Origin: Enterococcus ratti
GTDB taxonomy: Bacteria; Bacillota; Bacilli; Lactobacillales; Enterococcaceae
DNA length: 64,000 nucleotides
NCBI RefSeq assembly: GCF_001886195.1
Contig: NZ_JXLB01000001.1
Location: forward strand, 62,001-126,000
Direction: 5' to 3'
This document shows, piece by piece, positions 9,538 to 19,127 of this stretch. The notes below the pieces were generated by a model, which made no database searches, was not told where the DNA came from, and worked only from the letters and a program-made list of their open reading frames with translations. The position numbers and the translations under genes were made by a program. Every line of letters starts with the position of its first letter. Within the stretch, counting starts at the first letter, position 1.

Positions 9538-9778
9538 GGTTTTAGGTGAAACCTAAAAAGTCCACTTGGTGAAGTGTGCGCACACCTCTGATGCTTGTCC
9601 TTTCATTTTTTTATTTCACTCAGCTTCTCTTTAGCAGTTATTCTTTTTATTTAGAAAACAGTCCATTTTGATCGTTCAGGCTAGTTTTTTAAGGTATTCA
9701 AGAAAAAGTTGTTTTTAAGAAAAGACCATGTGTTAGAGTATTGATTGTAAGAAAATAACAAAGGAAGAAGGTAATTAG

Positions 9779-10155
9779 TGAAATCTTTTAAAAAATCAAT
9801 TATTTAGGACTCATAGTTCTTAACTCAGGTACAACTGTTAATGCGTTTGCTTCTGAAACTAATAAGAAAGAAATTGTTGACCTAGAAGTAAACGAAAATA
9901 ATTTTGAAGCTGCTCAATCTTCAATAGAACAGTTAAAGAAAATTGGATAACTGATTCTGAGATTAATGAATACCTAAACACTGGTAAAATAGGAGGGCTT
10001 TATAGTATGGTGAAACATATGATGCAGATGGAAATTTGATAACAAATGGTCAAAGTAGAATTAAAAGAGGAAAGCTTAACTGGGCAGTAAAAGCTATTAG
10101 AAAAGAATATAATAAGATTTCTAAACCTGTTAAAAATTTAATAATACTTAGCTAG
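9779..10155 (+). pseudogene. Frameshifted small secreted protein
   Basis: Starts with GTG after AAAGGAAGAAGG. The conceptual product begins with a signal-peptide-like VKSFKKSII...LIVLNSGTTVNAFAS, then NKKEIVDLEVNENNFEAAQS, ITDSEINEYLNTGKIGGLYS, and ends GETYDADGNLITNGQSRIKR with a Lys-rich amphipathic tail (AVKAIRKEYNKISKPVKNLI). At least three single-base frame changes are needed to join these parts (near 9810, 9945 and 10010). The cationic C-terminal helix resembles that of small secreted putative toxins of Gram-positive bacteria, but I do not recognise the family with confidence. Confidence 0.6.
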
Positions 10156-10190
10156 TCACTTTTCTATTTAAATGGCAAAAATTTTCAGCA

Positions 10191-10328
10191 TTAAATGACA
10201 AAAGTTACCAAAAAACTAATAAGCGCTTGTTTTTCCATTTTTGACAAATAACGATAAATAGTGGATCTTGAGACGTTCCAACGTTCCGCAATCGTCTAGG
10301 CCGTCCAGCTTTCTAGCGCATCAAAATC
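10191..10328 (-). pseudogene. Remnant of a serine resolvase/invertase C-terminal domain
   Basis: The minus-strand translation gives ...LESWTA, an in-frame stop, then TIAERWNVSRSTIYRYLSKM. The latter is the Hin/resolvase-type helix-turn-helix. Only about 45 codons remain and the catalytic N-terminal domain is absent. It marks an old mobile-element insertion inside the decayed zone between rlmL and the helicase. Confidence 0.65.
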
Positions 10329-10332
10329 AGTC

Positions 10333-10701
10333 TTATTTCTTTTGTTTCAAGCGCTTTTTTCTATTCGTCTTTATAAGTGTTGTTTTTTTTTTGAGCTTTT
10401 GCAAATGTTGAAAAGCACGAAAGAGATTAAGCAGAACTAAAGAAACAGCAAGCACAATAGGAAGCCAAATCAAGTAGATTGGGTATCCTAGTTTAGCTGA
10501 TAATTGTTTTGAGGAGATATGATTCATTTCTATTAATGCTTGCTGCCATGTTTGGAGATTAAAAACAAGCATGAATCCTGAAATAAGAAGAAGGATGAAC
10601 TCTAAATAGTGAATCGTTTTTTTTCTACGTATATACGAAAAAACTAGATAGAGAACCCATAAAAAAATAGGAACGCCAAAAACAAAATAAATATTAAGCA
10701 T
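10333..10701 (-). CDS. Small membrane protein of unknown function
   Basis: I do not recognise the family. The 122-residue product has three hydrophobic segments: residues about 1-20 (MLNIYFVFGVPIFLWVLYLV), 34-52 (YLEFILLLISGFMLVFNLQ) and 76-95 (IYLIWLPIVLAVSLVLLNLF). It ends in a strongly basic tail rich in Lys and Arg, likely cytoplasmic by the positive-inside rule. The start is the ATG with AAGGAGG seven bases upstream; a TTG seven codons earlier would place the ribosome site inside the gene. The stop lies next to the resolvase remnant. Confidence 0.75.
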   Translation of the reverse strand: MLNIYFVFGVPIFLWVLYLVFSYIRRKKTIHYLEFILLLISGFMLVFNLQTWQQALIEMNHISSKQLSAKLGYPIYLIWLPIVLAVSLVLLNLFRAFQHLQKLKKKTTLIKTNRKKRLKQKK

Positions 10702-11033
10702 GTTATACCTCCTTTTTGACAATCATACTTCAAATAATATAAATTTGAAAATGATAGCTTCGCCACTTACGATTTTTAACATGAGACTAGATTAAGACAA
10801 TAAAGAGAAGACGTATGACTCGTTATATAGAACTAATTTGATTTGCTTTTGTATTTTTTTCAGTAGTAACTTTCAATCTTTTCGATTATCTGCGAATACT
10901 GAAAAGATGAGTCATTTATTATTTCAGGAATAGTGGTTTTGTATTCGTTTATTTTTTATAACAATCAAGCAATTTATTTTCTGATGTGTTATAATGCGAA
11001 AGTCGTATAAAAAGAAAGAGAAGAGGTGCTTAA
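10702..11033. other. Intergenic region with cshB promoter and an inverted repeat
   Basis: No gene is seen. It contains the extended -10 element for the helicase (TGTTATAAT at 10987-10995) and, further upstream, ATCTTTTC (10876-10883) facing GAAAAGAT (10901-10908). Confidence 0.5.
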
Positions 11034-12383
11034 ATGAACGGTTTTGAACAATTTCATTTTAAAACATATATAAATGAGGCTTTAATCGAAAAGGGCTTTA
11101 ATCAACCAACGCAAGTACAAGAAAGATTAATTCCTTTAATTATAAAAGGTAAAAATATTATCGGTCAATCACGGACAGGTTCTGGCAAAACCCACACATT
11201 TTTACTTCCTTTATTTCAAAAAATAAATGCAGAAAAAGAAGAAGTACAGGTAGTAATTACTGCACCTAGTCGTGAACTAGCTACACAAATTTATGAAGCA
11301 GCTAACCAAATTGCTAAATTTTCAGTTCCTGAAATAAGAGTAACAAATTTTGTAGGTGGAACAGACAAGCAACGTCAATTAAGTCGGTTAAACTATCAGC
11401 AACCGCATATAGTTGTGGGAACGCCGGGAAGAATTTTAGATGTGATGAATGAACAAGCATTAAAAATTCATACTGCTTTTGCTTTTGTTGTAGATGAAGC
11501 AGATATGACTCTTGATATGGGCTTTTTAAGTGAAGTGGACCAAATTGCTAGTCGGTTACCAGAAAAATTACAATTTTTAGTTTTTTCGGCGACTATTCCA
11601 GAAAAGTTACGTCCGTTTTTACGTAAATATATGGAAAATCCGATAATGGAAGAAATTGAATCAAAAGCTGTAATTTCAGAAGATGTTGAAAATTGGTTGA
11701 TTTCAACTAAAGGAAAAGATAAAAATCAGGTGATCCATCAACTTTTAACTATTGGGCATCCATACCTTGCAATCGTTTTTGCAAATACCAAACAACATGT
11801 CGATGAGATTGCGGATTATTTGAAAAATCAAGGTCTAAAAGTTGCTAAAATTCATGGCGACATCACCCCAAGAGAAAGAAAACGGGTCATGCGTCAAATT
11901 CAAAACTTGGAGTATCAATACGTTGTTGCAACTGATTTAGCTGCTCGTGGGATTGACATCGAAGGAGTTTCTCACGTGATTAATGCTGAAATTCCAGATG
12001 ATTTAGATTTTTTTATTCATCGTGTGGGACGAACAGGACGAAAGGGTCTTAAAGGAACAGCGATTACTTTATATTCACCAAGTGATGAATCAACCATTGA
12101 CAGCATTGAAAAACTAGGAATAGCGTTTGAACCAATGGAAATTAAAAATGGACAACTCGTGAATACTTATGATCGTAATCGCCGAATAAAGCGAGAAAAA
12201 TCAAGAGATGTTCTTGATCCTGCATTGATTGGTTTAGTGAAAAAGAAAAAGAAAAAAATCAAACCGGGGTATAAAAAGAAAATCAATTGGGCGATTGCAG
12301 AAAAAAATAAAAAAGACCGTAAGTTAGAACGTCGACAACAATCAAGAGCAGCTAGAAAAAACAAAAAAAATTCCCATAAGTAG
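11034..12383 (+). CDS. cshB: DEAD-box RNA helicase, CshB-like
   Basis: ATP-dependent RNA helicase. All motifs are readable in order: Q-motif region (FNQPTQVQERLIP), I (SRTGSGKTH), Ia (APSRELATQI), Ib (TPGRILD), II (DEAD), III (SAT), IV/V (ATDLAARGIDIEGV) and VI (HRVGRTGRKG). The two RecA-like domains are followed by a tail of about 80 residues that is very rich in Lys and Arg, probably for RNA binding. The length of 449 residues fits CshB, the cold-inducible helicase of Bacillus; the subgroup assignment is an inference. It has its own promoter and the strong terminator at 12418-12468. Confidence 0.92.
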   Translation: MNGFEQFHFKTYINEALIEKGFNQPTQVQERLIPLIIKGKNIIGQSRTGSGKTHTFLLPLFQKINAEKEEVQVVITAPSRELATQIYEAANQIAKFSVPEIRVTNFVGGTDKQRQLSRLNYQQPHIVVGTPGRILDVMNEQALKIHTAFAFVVDEADMTLDMGFLSEVDQIASRLPEKLQFLVFSATIPEKLRPFLRKYMENPIMEEIESKAVISEDVENWLISTKGKDKNQVIHQLLTIGHPYLAIVFANTKQHVDEIADYLKNQGLKVAKIHGDITPRERKRVMRQIQNLEYQYVVATDLAARGIDIEGVSHVINAEIPDDLDFFIHRVGRTGRKGLKGTAITLYSPSDESTIDSIEKLGIAFEPMEIKNGQLVNTYDRNRRIKREKSRDVLDPALIGLVKKKKKKIKPGYKKKINWAIAEKNKKDRKLERRQQSRAARKNKKNSHK

Positions 12384-12417
12384 ATTTTAAGTAAAAAAAT
12401 CTTTTAGCTGTTGTTAA

Positions 12418-12468
12418 AGCCAAAGAAATTTGCAAACGAATTTTTACAAATTTCTTTGGCTGTTTTTT
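12418..12468 (+). terminator. Terminator of cshB
   Basis: Perfect 15-bp arms (12418-12432 and 12447-12461) built on AGCCAAAGAAATTTG, followed by GTTTTTT. Read the other way it may also stop the convergent GNAT gene. Confidence 0.88.
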
Positions 12469-12487
12469 AGTTATTTTTGCTAAGCGG

Positions 12488-12937
12488 CTACGTTTTAGAG
12501 ATTTCTTCAATCAACTGCTTCTTCATCCCGACACAAGGAAGACCGTCCTCTATAAAAGGTTTTGTGCAAACTTGATATCCTTGTTTACTATAAAACTCAA
12601 GAGCGGTTTTTTCTGCAACAAGATAACTTTCTATGAAACCTTCTTGCTTGGCTTTTTCTTCCGCTAACAGTAATAAGCGACTGCCAAAGCCTTGGTGTCG
12701 ATAATCTTTAGCCACACAAAAACGATCAGGTTGAAAACAAGCGGCAGATTTTTTCTTATAACGCAAAGTAGCAACAGGCGTAGCTGCATTCATTAAAAGA
12801 AAGTAATGATAATCGGTATTTTTTTCATCAAATTCTAGTTTCGGAGAAATTCCTTGTTCAAGCACGAATACTTGGTAACGCAGATAAAAACTTGCTCCGC
12901 GTATCCATTCTTGATTTCCAAAATATTCTTGTATCAT
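12488..12937 (-). CDS. GNAT family N-acetyltransferase
   Basis: The acetyl-CoA binding motif A is written FCVAKDYRHQGFGSRLLLLAE, where R-x-x-G-x-G/S marks the pyrophosphate loop. The following strand YLVAEKTALEFYSKQGYQV is the C-terminal GNAT signature with the conserved Tyr. The opening, YLRYQVFVLEQGISPKLEFDE, matches the ElaA/YitI-like subgroup, which carries an R.xVFVxEQ motif. The length is 149 residues with an AAGGAG site upstream. The substrate cannot be read from the sequence. Confidence 0.88.
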   Translation of the reverse strand: MIQEYFGNQEWIRGASFYLRYQVFVLEQGISPKLEFDEKNTDYHYFLLMNAATPVATLRYKKKSAACFQPDRFCVAKDYRHQGFGSRLLLLAEEKAKQEGFIESYLVAEKTALEFYSKQGYQVCTKPFIEDGLPCVGMKKQLIEEISKT

Positions 12938-13027
12938 TTGTTCTCCTTTCTTAACTTTAAAAGAATCATAACAAAAATGAATGGCAAATGAAATAGGTGT
13001 AAATCAAAAGAAAACATTCAAAAGTTA

Positions 13028-13275
13028 TTGACAGAACAAAAAGGAATACGTATACTGGTATGGTATAAAAAGGACATGGTTTGGTTAGAGAAGACTTACA
13101 GAAAATTCTTTCTAGGCTGGAAAAAGAATAGTCAACAAATTAAACTGCTCCCTTTTTCATTGATAGAAATATCAACGCCACTCAGCGTTATTGAGTTTAA
13201 GAGGTAATGATCAGACATCATTGCAACCAAGGTGGTACCGCGAGTTTTCGTCCTTGGCTGTGAGGATGTTTTTTT
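13028..13275 (+). promoter_or_regulatory. alaS promoter and T-box riboswitch
   Basis: TTGACA (13028-13033) and TATACT (13051-13056) with 17-bp spacing drive a leader of about 245 nt to the start codon. The T-box sequence AAGGTGGTACCGCG lies at 13229-13242. It is followed by a terminator, CGTCCT (13249-13254) with AGGATG (13263-13268) and seven T residues. Uncharged tRNA-Ala is the expected ligand from the downstream gene. GCT at 13147-13149 is a candidate Ala specifier, but I could not fold stem I to confirm it. Confidence 0.93.
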
Positions 13276-13307
13276 GTTGTTTAACAAAGAAGAAAGAAGG
13301 TCGTAAA

Positions 13308-15950
13308 ATGAAAAAATTAAGCAGTGCACAAGTTCGGCAAATGTTTTTAGAATTTTTTCAATCTAAAAGGCATATCATTGAACCCAGCGCATCATTGATT
13401 CCAGTCAATGATCCAACATTGTTGTGGATTAACTCTGGCGTTGCAACATTAAAAAAATATTTTGATGGTTCCGTCGTTCCCGAAAATCCAAGAATTACAA
13501 ATGCGCAAAAATCTATTCGTACGAATGACATTGAAAATGTTGGAAAAACAGCTCGTCACCATACAATGTTTGAAATGTTAGGAAATTTTTCTATAGGAGA
13601 TTATTTCAAAAAAGAAGCGATTCACTGGGCTTGGGAGTTTCTAACGAGTCCTAAATGGATGGCGTTTGACCCTGAGAAGTTATATGTGACTGTTTATCCA
13701 AAAGATACTGAGGCAAAACGTATCTGGCATGAAGAAGTTGGATTACCACTTGATCATATTATTGATGTGGAAGATAATTTCTGGGATATTGGCGCTGGTC
13801 CTTGTGGTCCGGATACCGAAATTTTTTATGATCGTGGTCAAACTTATAATAATTTGGCAGAAGACGATCCAGAAAACTATCCGGGAGGCGAAAATGAAAG
13901 ATATTTGGAAATTTGGAATTTAGTGTTTTCTGAATTTAACCATAAATCAGACCATACATTTGACCCGCTGCCTCATAAAAACATTGATACGGGTATGGGG
14001 CTTGAGCGAATGGTTTCAATTATTCAAGATGCACCGACTAACTTTGAAACTGATTTATTTTTACCAATTATTCATGCGGTAGAAAAATTAAGTCAACAAG
14101 TTAAATACGGGAAAGAATCGGTAACGGATGTTTCATACAAAGTAATCGCCGATCATATTCGTGCATTATCTTTTGCAATCGGAGATGGTGCTCTTCCTTC
14201 AAATGAAGGTCGCGGGTATGTTCTTCGTCGCTTGTTGCGTCGAGCAGTTATGCATGGAAAAAAGTTAGGAATTGAAAAAGCGTTCTTATATGAACTTGTT
14301 CCAGTCGTAGGTGAAATCATGGTAAGCTACTATCCTGAAGTCCTTCAACAAAAAGAGTTTATCGAAAAAGTTATTCGTACGGAAGAAGAACGGTTTAATG
14401 AAACGATCAACGAAGGTTTGGAAATTTTAAATCAAGTAATTGCTGAAGTTAAAAAAGTAAATGGCACTACACTTTCTGGAAAAGATATTTTTAAATTATA
14501 TGATACTTACGGATTTCCAGTAGAATTAACGGAAGAAGTAGCTGAAGACAAAGGACTAAAAGTAGATCATACGGGCTTTGAAAAAGAGATGGAAGTTCAA
14601 AGGCAGCGTGCGCGTTCTGCTCGCAGTACAGAAAAATCAATGGGTGTTCAGTCTGCTTTATTAACGGATATTAAAGTTGAAAGCAAATTTATTGGTTATG
14701 ATCATGTTGAATCAGATAGTGAATTGCTAGTCATCATCAAAGAAGAATCATTAGTGAATGAAATATCAGAAGGTCAAGCCCAATTGATTTTTGACCAAAC
14801 ACCATTTTATGCTGAAATGGGTGGACAAGTAGCAGATCAAGGGTGGATCGTCGCTTCTTCTGGCGAAATAGTGGCAAATGTAGTTGATGTCCAAAAATCC
14901 CCAAATGGACAATTTATGCATACGGTTGACGTTTTATCTGCTATCAAAGAAGGCGAAACTTACCATTTATTAGTTAACGAGCCAATGAGAAATCGAATTA
15001 TTAAAAATCATACAGCGACTCATTTATTGCATAAAGCATTAAAAGAAGTATTAGGACAACATGCCAATCAAGCAGGTTCGCTAGTAGCACCCGGACATTT
15101 GCGTTTTGATTTTACACATTTTGGTCGAGTAACGTCGAATGAGTTAGAGCGGATGGAACGAATTGTTAATGAAAAAATTTGGGAAGCTATTCCAGTTGAA
15201 ACAATTGAAACAGATATTGATACGGCAAAAAATATGGGTGCGATGGCATTATTTGGCGAAAAATATGGTCGAAAAGTACGTGTGGTGAATGTCGGCGGAT
15301 GGTCAATCGAACTTTGTGGAGGAACACATGTTGTAAATACAGAAAATATTGGTATCTTTAAGATCGTTTCTGAATCCGGTATTGGCGCAGGCATTCGTCG
15401 AATCGAAGCCGTTACAAGTAAAGAAGCTTATGATTTATTAGAAGCAGAAGAAAGACAATTAAAAGAAGTAGCTGCGATTGTAAAATCTCCTCAATTAAAA
15501 GAAGTGACAGCAAAAACGGAACAGTTGCAACAACAGTTAAAAGAGTTACAAAAAGAAAATGAACAGTTAGCAAGCAAATTAGCGAACCAACAAGCTGATG
15601 ATATTTTTAAAAATGTAGAAACAGTCAATGGAAAAACGATCATCACTGCGAAAGTAAAAGTAAAAGAGATGAATCAATTGCGTCAATTAGCGGATCAATG
15701 GAAACAACAAGCTGTTTCTGATGTTCTTGTGTTGGCTAATGAGCAAGAAGGAAAAGTTGGTTTGTTAGTCGCTATGTCCAAAGAGGCCAATGATTTTGGG
15801 TTAAAAGCAGGTGACTTGGTCAAAACAATTGCGCCAAAAGTAGATGGTGGCGGTGGCGGTCGTCCTGATATGGCACAAGCAGGCGGAAAAAATCCGTCAG
15901 GTATCCCAGCTGCTCTTGTAGCAGCAAAAACTTGGTTGGAAAATCAATAA
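13308..15950 (+). CDS. alaS: Alanyl-tRNA synthetase
   Basis: Class II synthetase that charges tRNA-Ala. Motif 2 region and active site read [20 protein letters not shown] and [12 protein letters not shown], and motif 3 is in TGMGLERM. The editing domain shows [11 protein letters not shown] and the C-x3-H part CGGTHV. A coiled coil ([20 protein letters not shown]) leads to the C-terminal C-Ala/DHHA1 domain, which ends [15 protein letters not shown]. The start is the ATG at 13308 after AAGAAGG, giving 880 residues. An in-frame ATG at 13191 lies inside the T-box leader and is rejected. Confidence 0.97.
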   Translation: MKKLSSAQVRQMFLEFFQSKRHIIEPSASLIPVNDPTLLWINSGVATLKKYFDGSVVPENPRITNAQKSIRTNDIENVGKTARHHTMFEMLGNFSIGDYFKKEAIHWAWEFLTSPKWMAFDPEKLYVTVYPKDTEAKRIWHEEVGLPLDHIIDVEDNFWDIGAGPCGPDTEIFYDRGQTYNNLAEDDPENYPGGENERYLEIWNLVFSEFNHKSDHTFDPLPHKNIDTGMGLERMVSIIQDAPTNFETDLFLPIIHAVEKLSQQVKYGKESVTDVSYKVIADHIRALSFAIGDGALPSNEGRGYVLRRLLRRAVMHGKKLGIEKAFLYELVPVVGEIMVSYYPEVLQQKEFIEKVIRTEEERFNETINEGLEILNQVIAEVKKVNGTTLSGKDIFKLYDTYGFPVELTEEVAEDKGLKVDHTGFEKEMEVQRQRARSARSTEKSMGVQSALLTDIKVESKFIGYDHVESDSELLVIIKEESLVNEISEGQAQLIFDQTPFYAEMGGQVADQGWIVASSGEIVANVVDVQKSPNGQFMHTVDVLSAIKEGETYHLLVNEPMRNRIIKNHTATHLLHKALKEVLGQHANQAGSLVAPGHLRFDFTHFGRVTSNELERMERIVNEKIWEAIPVETIETDIDTAKNMGAMALFGEKYGRKVRVVNVGGWSIELCGGTHVVNTENIGIFKIVSESGIGAGIRRIEAVTSKEAYDLLEAEERQLKEVAAIVKSPQLKEVTAKTEQLQQQLKELQKENEQLASKLANQQADDIFKNVETVNGKTIITAKVKVKEMNQLRQLADQWKQQAVSDVLVLANEQEGKVGLLVAMSKEANDFGLKAGDLVKTIAPKVDGGGGGRPDMAQAGGKNPSGIPAALVAAKTWLENQ

Positions 15951-16036
15951 ATTATAATCGTAATAATTGATTTAAAAATCATGCGAGCAGAAAAAAGTAT
16001 GTTTTTTGACATTTTTGATTTTTAAAAAGTAGAATT

Positions 16037-16078
16037 TAAGCCGAATTTTCCAATTTTTTAAGGAAATTCGGCTTATTT
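16037..16078 (+). terminator. Terminator of alaS
   Basis: Arms at 16037-16051 and 16062-16075 (core AAGCCGAATTT with AAATTCGGCTT). The tail is only moderately T-rich, and the hairpin is nearly symmetrical. The remaining 16079-16263 shows no gene beyond the promoter for the next operon. Confidence 0.75.
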
Positions 16079-16211
16079 GAATAAATAGTTCTTTGTTTAA
16101 TTAAAGGTTTAAAATAAAAATGAAGCAGGTGATAACTTTTTAGAAAACTTTGTGTCAGATACGGTGTTTGTGATTATTGTAGAACATGTTTGTCTTGATA
16201 ATTGTGATTGG

Positions 16212-16239
16212 TTGACAAATATACAAAAAATTTTACGAT
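16212..16239 (+). promoter_or_regulatory. Promoter of the ECF S-component/CDF operon
   Basis: TTGACA (16212-16217) and TACGAT (16234-16239), 16-bp spacing, 25 bp before the GGAGG ribosome site. The short leader leaves no room for a riboswitch downstream of this promoter. Confidence 0.55.
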
Positions 16240-16263
16240 TAGAATAAAAAGGAGGCGTCAAAA

Positions 16264-16884
16264 ATGAATAGTAAGAATAAAACATTCCGCTTAGTCTTGC
16301 GTGCTATTTTATTAGCAATTATTATTGTTCAATCTATGGTTCCTTGGCTAGGTTTTATTCCTTTAGGTTTTATTAGCTTGACAGTTATTCATATTACTGT
16401 AATTGTGGCAGCAGTTGTTTTAGGATCAAAGGATGGTATGCTCATTGGGCTGTTTTGGGGAATTGCAACAATTATTAGAGCGTATGCTATGCCGACTACT
16501 CCCTTTGATACGTTAGTGTTTACAAATCCAGTCATTTCGGTAGTTCCTCGCGTTTTAGTAGGGTTAGTGGCAGGAACAATTTTTCATTTGATTTATCGTC
16601 AATATCATTCGGTGGTTGTTGGATCAGTTTTTGCAGGAATCTTCGGTTCTTTAACTAATACTGTTTTGGTCTTAGGATTTATGGGGGTTTTTTATACTGA
16701 AGCTACAGCCGGTGCTTATGGTGTAGATCGTTCTGTTTTGTTTAAAACGTTAGTAGGAATAGCCACAATTAATGGGGGAACAGAAGCGATTGGAGCTGGG
16801 GTAATTACACCGATCATTACTAAAGCTTTATTTGCGGCTACACCGCTCAAACCTGAGTATACAATAAAAGGAGTAGACGAGTGA
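16264..16884 (+). CDS. ECF transporter substrate-binding S component
   Basis: An integral membrane protein of about 206 residues with six predicted hydrophobic segments. It has the S-component pattern of a short basic N-terminus, then LRAILLAIIIVQSMVPWLGFIPLG and an Ala/Gly-rich VLGSKDGMLIGLFWGIATIIRA. It should work with a shared energising module (EcfA, EcfA', EcfT) encoded elsewhere. The segment TVIHITVIVAAVVLGSKDG is reminiscent of the pantothenate-type (PanT) branch, but the ligand is an inference. The stop overlaps the CDF start by 4 nt (GTGA), so the two genes are translationally coupled. Confidence 0.8.
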   Translation: MNSKNKTFRLVLRAILLAIIIVQSMVPWLGFIPLGFISLTVIHITVIVAAVVLGSKDGMLIGLFWGIATIIRAYAMPTTPFDTLVFTNPVISVVPRVLVGLVAGTIFHLIYRQYHSVVVGSVFAGIFGSLTNTVLVLGFMGVFYTEATAGAYGVDRSVLFKTLVGIATINGGTEAIGAGVITPIITKALFAATPLKPEYTIKGVDE

Positions 16885-18017
16885 CAAAAGAACAAAAAAT
16901 AATCAGTGGATCCCAACGGGCAGAGAAGGGAATTTTAGCTGGTATTTTAGGATTAATTTCCAATATTATTTTGTTTCTTTCAAAATTTATGATTGGACTT
17001 TTCTCTGGCAGTGTATCTATTATGGCTGATGCAATCAACAGTCTATCAGATACAGCTTCTTCGATTTTGACATTAATCGGTTTTGAAATTGCTGCCAAGC
17101 CAGCAGATCAAGAACATCCATTTGGACATGAACGATTTGAATATATTAGTGGTTTGTTTGTATCGATAATTATCACGTATGTTGGGTTTCAATTTTTGGA
17201 AGCTTCAATTCGAAAAATTTATCAACCAGAACGCCTTGTACTAACACCGATTGTTTTTCTAGTTTTAATTTTTTCGATTGGGTTAAAGTGTTTTCAAGGA
17301 CGCATGTATCTTAAATTTGCAAAAATGATTGATTCACAAACGTTAAAAGCTACTGCAAAAGATAGCTATAATGATGTCTTTACGACTTTGGTTGTTTTAT
17401 TGTCGGCAGGAATAGAAAAACTGTGGGGTTTTAGAATTGATGGTTATGTTGGCTTGATTTTAGCGGGATATATTCTTTTTAGTGGAATATTTATGTTGCG
17501 GGATTTTGTGTATGAGTTGTTAGGAAGTAGACCCACAAAAGAAGAAATTACCGTTATGGAAAAACAATTACTTTCTTATGGTACCATCTTAGGGTTTCAT
17601 GATCTTTTGGTTCATAATTATGGACCAAATAAAAAATTTGCTTCGGTGCATATCGAAATTGATGACAGCTTAAGTTTAAACCAAGCGCATAAAATCCTTG
17701 ATATTATTGAAAAAGACTTTAAAAAGACTTTGGATGTTGCACTAGTTTGTCATTTAGATCCGGTGCCTGTAAATAATGAAAAGTATCGAGAAATATTAAA
17801 ACAACTAAAACAAATTATAAAAGAAATAGGTGAGGAGCTACGACTTCATGATTTTCGTGTTATACGTAACGGAAAAGAACTGCAATTTGACGTCGTCGTC
17901 CCAGAAGGGTATAAGCTTGCAGATGAAATTTTGGAACAGAAAATCCGATCAGCGATCCAACAAAGAATCGGTGTGCATCAACTAGATATTACTTTTGATC
18001 ATAATTATCTTTTATAA
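16881..18017 (+). CDS. Cation diffusion facilitator (probable Mn2+ exporter, MntE-like)
   Basis: A six-TM cation/proton antiporter of the CDF family, followed by a cytoplasmic metal-sensing C-terminal domain from about residue 205. The first metal motif is in MADAINSLSDTAS (N-x3-D) and the second in TAKDSYNDVFTT (D-x3-D). N-x3-D together with D-x3-D is the pattern described for manganese-type members; zinc and iron types usually have a His. The specificity is therefore an inference from motif type. HPFGHERFEYISGL is the conserved loop after TM2. The GTG start is preceded by AAAGGAG and overlaps the upstream stop. Length 378. Confidence 0.88.
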   Translation: MTKEQKIISGSQRAEKGILAGILGLISNIILFLSKFMIGLFSGSVSIMADAINSLSDTASSILTLIGFEIAAKPADQEHPFGHERFEYISGLFVSIIITYVGFQFLEASIRKIYQPERLVLTPIVFLVLIFSIGLKCFQGRMYLKFAKMIDSQTLKATAKDSYNDVFTTLVVLLSAGIEKLWGFRIDGYVGLILAGYILFSGIFMLRDFVYELLGSRPTKEEITVMEKQLLSYGTILGFHDLLVHNYGPNKKFASVHIEIDDSLSLNQAHKILDIIEKDFKKTLDVALVCHLDPVPVNNEKYREILKQLKQIIKEIGEELRLHDFRVIRNGKELQFDVVVPEGYKLADEILEQKIRSAIQQRIGVHQLDITFDHNYLL

Positions 18018-18040
18018 GAACTTTTAAAAGTTTTTATAAA

Positions 18041-18442
18041 CTATCTGTCCACCTGTTTTTGAAGTGCTTGTCTGGCGAGATTATCTGCTCCTTTATTCTT
18101 GCTTTCAGGAATCCATTGTAAAATCAGTAGGTGAAAATCAGAAAGTTGTTTTTGAATCTCTTGTAGAAAAAAAGAAAAATTTATGTTATTCGTAAAATTT
18201 TTATCAATGGTAGAGACAAGCACTTTGCTATCGGAATAACATAAAATAGTTTCATTAGTCCAACCTTTTTCTTTTAAGATGTTTAAAGTCTTTAAAAAGA
18301 TTTCAAATTCTGCTTGATGATTTGAGCCTTTTGAAAGTGGGATAGCCAGCTGTTCTTGTTTTTTGTCATGAAGAATTAAAATTCCACCGCCGCTAGGACC
18401 GGGATTTCCTTTTGTCGAAGAATCAATGTATACTTTGATCAT
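18041..18442 (-). CDS. RNase HI-like protein
   Basis: Short RNase H-fold protein (133 residues) of the YpeP/RnhA-like group. The first catalytic Asp is in VYIDSSTKGNPGPSGGG, the Glu in NHQAEFEIFLKTL, the next Asp in CYSDSKVLVSTI, and a last Asp in ESKNKGADNLARQAL. The canonical D-E-D-D set is therefore present and activity on RNA:DNA hybrids is plausible. The basic substrate-handle region of E. coli RNase HI is missing, as usual in this group. The ATG has an AAGGAG site just upstream. It is divergent from the EbsA-like gene. Confidence 0.87.
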   Translation of the reverse strand: MIKVYIDSSTKGNPGPSGGGILILHDKKQEQLAIPLSKGSNHQAEFEIFLKTLNILKEKGWTNETILCYSDSKVLVSTIDKNFTNNINFSFFLQEIQKQLSDFHLLILQWIPESKNKGADNLARQALQKQVDR

Positions 18443-18520
18443 TATAAGGAAGCACTCCTTTTTATAAAAATAGTGTTATGCTATAATTATACCACTACAA
18501 AATAGATGCGAGGTTGAAGA

Positions 18521-18952
18521 ATGAAAAAAATAATTCGCTGGCAGCCAGAATGGGCGCAGACGATCATCTATTGGTCATTATCTTTGATGATTTTATTTTT
18601 TAGTTTAATTTTATCTCTTGAAAATACTAAACCTTATTGGAAAAGCAATTTGGTTATGGGAATATTTTTGATTTTTTTATTTCTCGGCTATCGCCGATCG
18701 TTTATTTTAACGACTCATTCCATTAAAATCAGATACGCTGCTTTTTGGAAAGATCAACAGATTACAGTACAAGATATTGATGCAGTAATTCCAGTCCAGT
18801 GCGGCATAAAAGTAAAGTATGTAGGGGAAAAGGAACATACGTTTTATTTTATGCAAAAAGAAGCACAAATGTCTTTTTTAGCGTATTATAATGAAAAAGA
18901 GCAGACTAAAAAAAAATTGGAGGAAAATAGAGGGAAGAAATTCTTTCGATAA
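18521..18952 (+). CDS. ebsA: EbsA-like membrane protein
   Basis: The 143-residue protein begins with a short basic head and two closely spaced TM helices (IIYWSLSLMILFFSLILSL and WKSNLVMGIFLIFLFLGY). A cytoplasmic PH-like beta-rich domain follows (RSFILTTHSIKIRYAAFWKD). This topology and the location beside RNase HI-like and csp genes match the enterococcal EbsA family, annotated as pore-forming. The function is poorly established, and I rely on resemblance and context. A -10 TATAAT lies at 18482-18487. It ends in a Lys-rich tail. Confidence 0.7.
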   Translation: MKKIIRWQPEWAQTIIYWSLSLMILFFSLILSLENTKPYWKSNLVMGIFLIFLFLGYRRSFILTTHSIKIRYAAFWKDQQITVQDIDAVIPVQCGIKVKYVGEKEHTFYFMQKEAQMSFLAYYNEKEQTKKKLEENRGKKFFR

Positions 18953-19023
18953 GGAATTTCTAACGATAAATTTTTAAAGGTTTGATGGAGAGAATAATCT
19001 TTAAACACAAAATAATTTGAAGT

Positions 19024-19070
19024 AAAAAATAAGAGACGAGAACGAACGTACGCTCTTGCCTCTATTTTTT
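19024..19070. terminator. Bidirectional terminator between ebsA and csp
   Basis: AAAAAATAAGAG (from 19024) faces CTCTATTTTTT (to 19070) with further imperfect inner pairing. A-rich and T-rich flanks suit termination in both directions. Confidence 0.65.
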
Positions 19071-19127
19071 ATCAAGAAAACTTTTTCTTACTCTCTTTTT
19101 AATCTGCAAGAAAAGAAATAATTATTT

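Noticed and set aside
13191-13307. N-terminal extension of alaS beginning inside the T-box leader
   Set aside because: The extra 39 codons cover the T-box sequence and terminator and have no ribosome site; AAGAAGG precedes the ATG at 13308, where the family starts.
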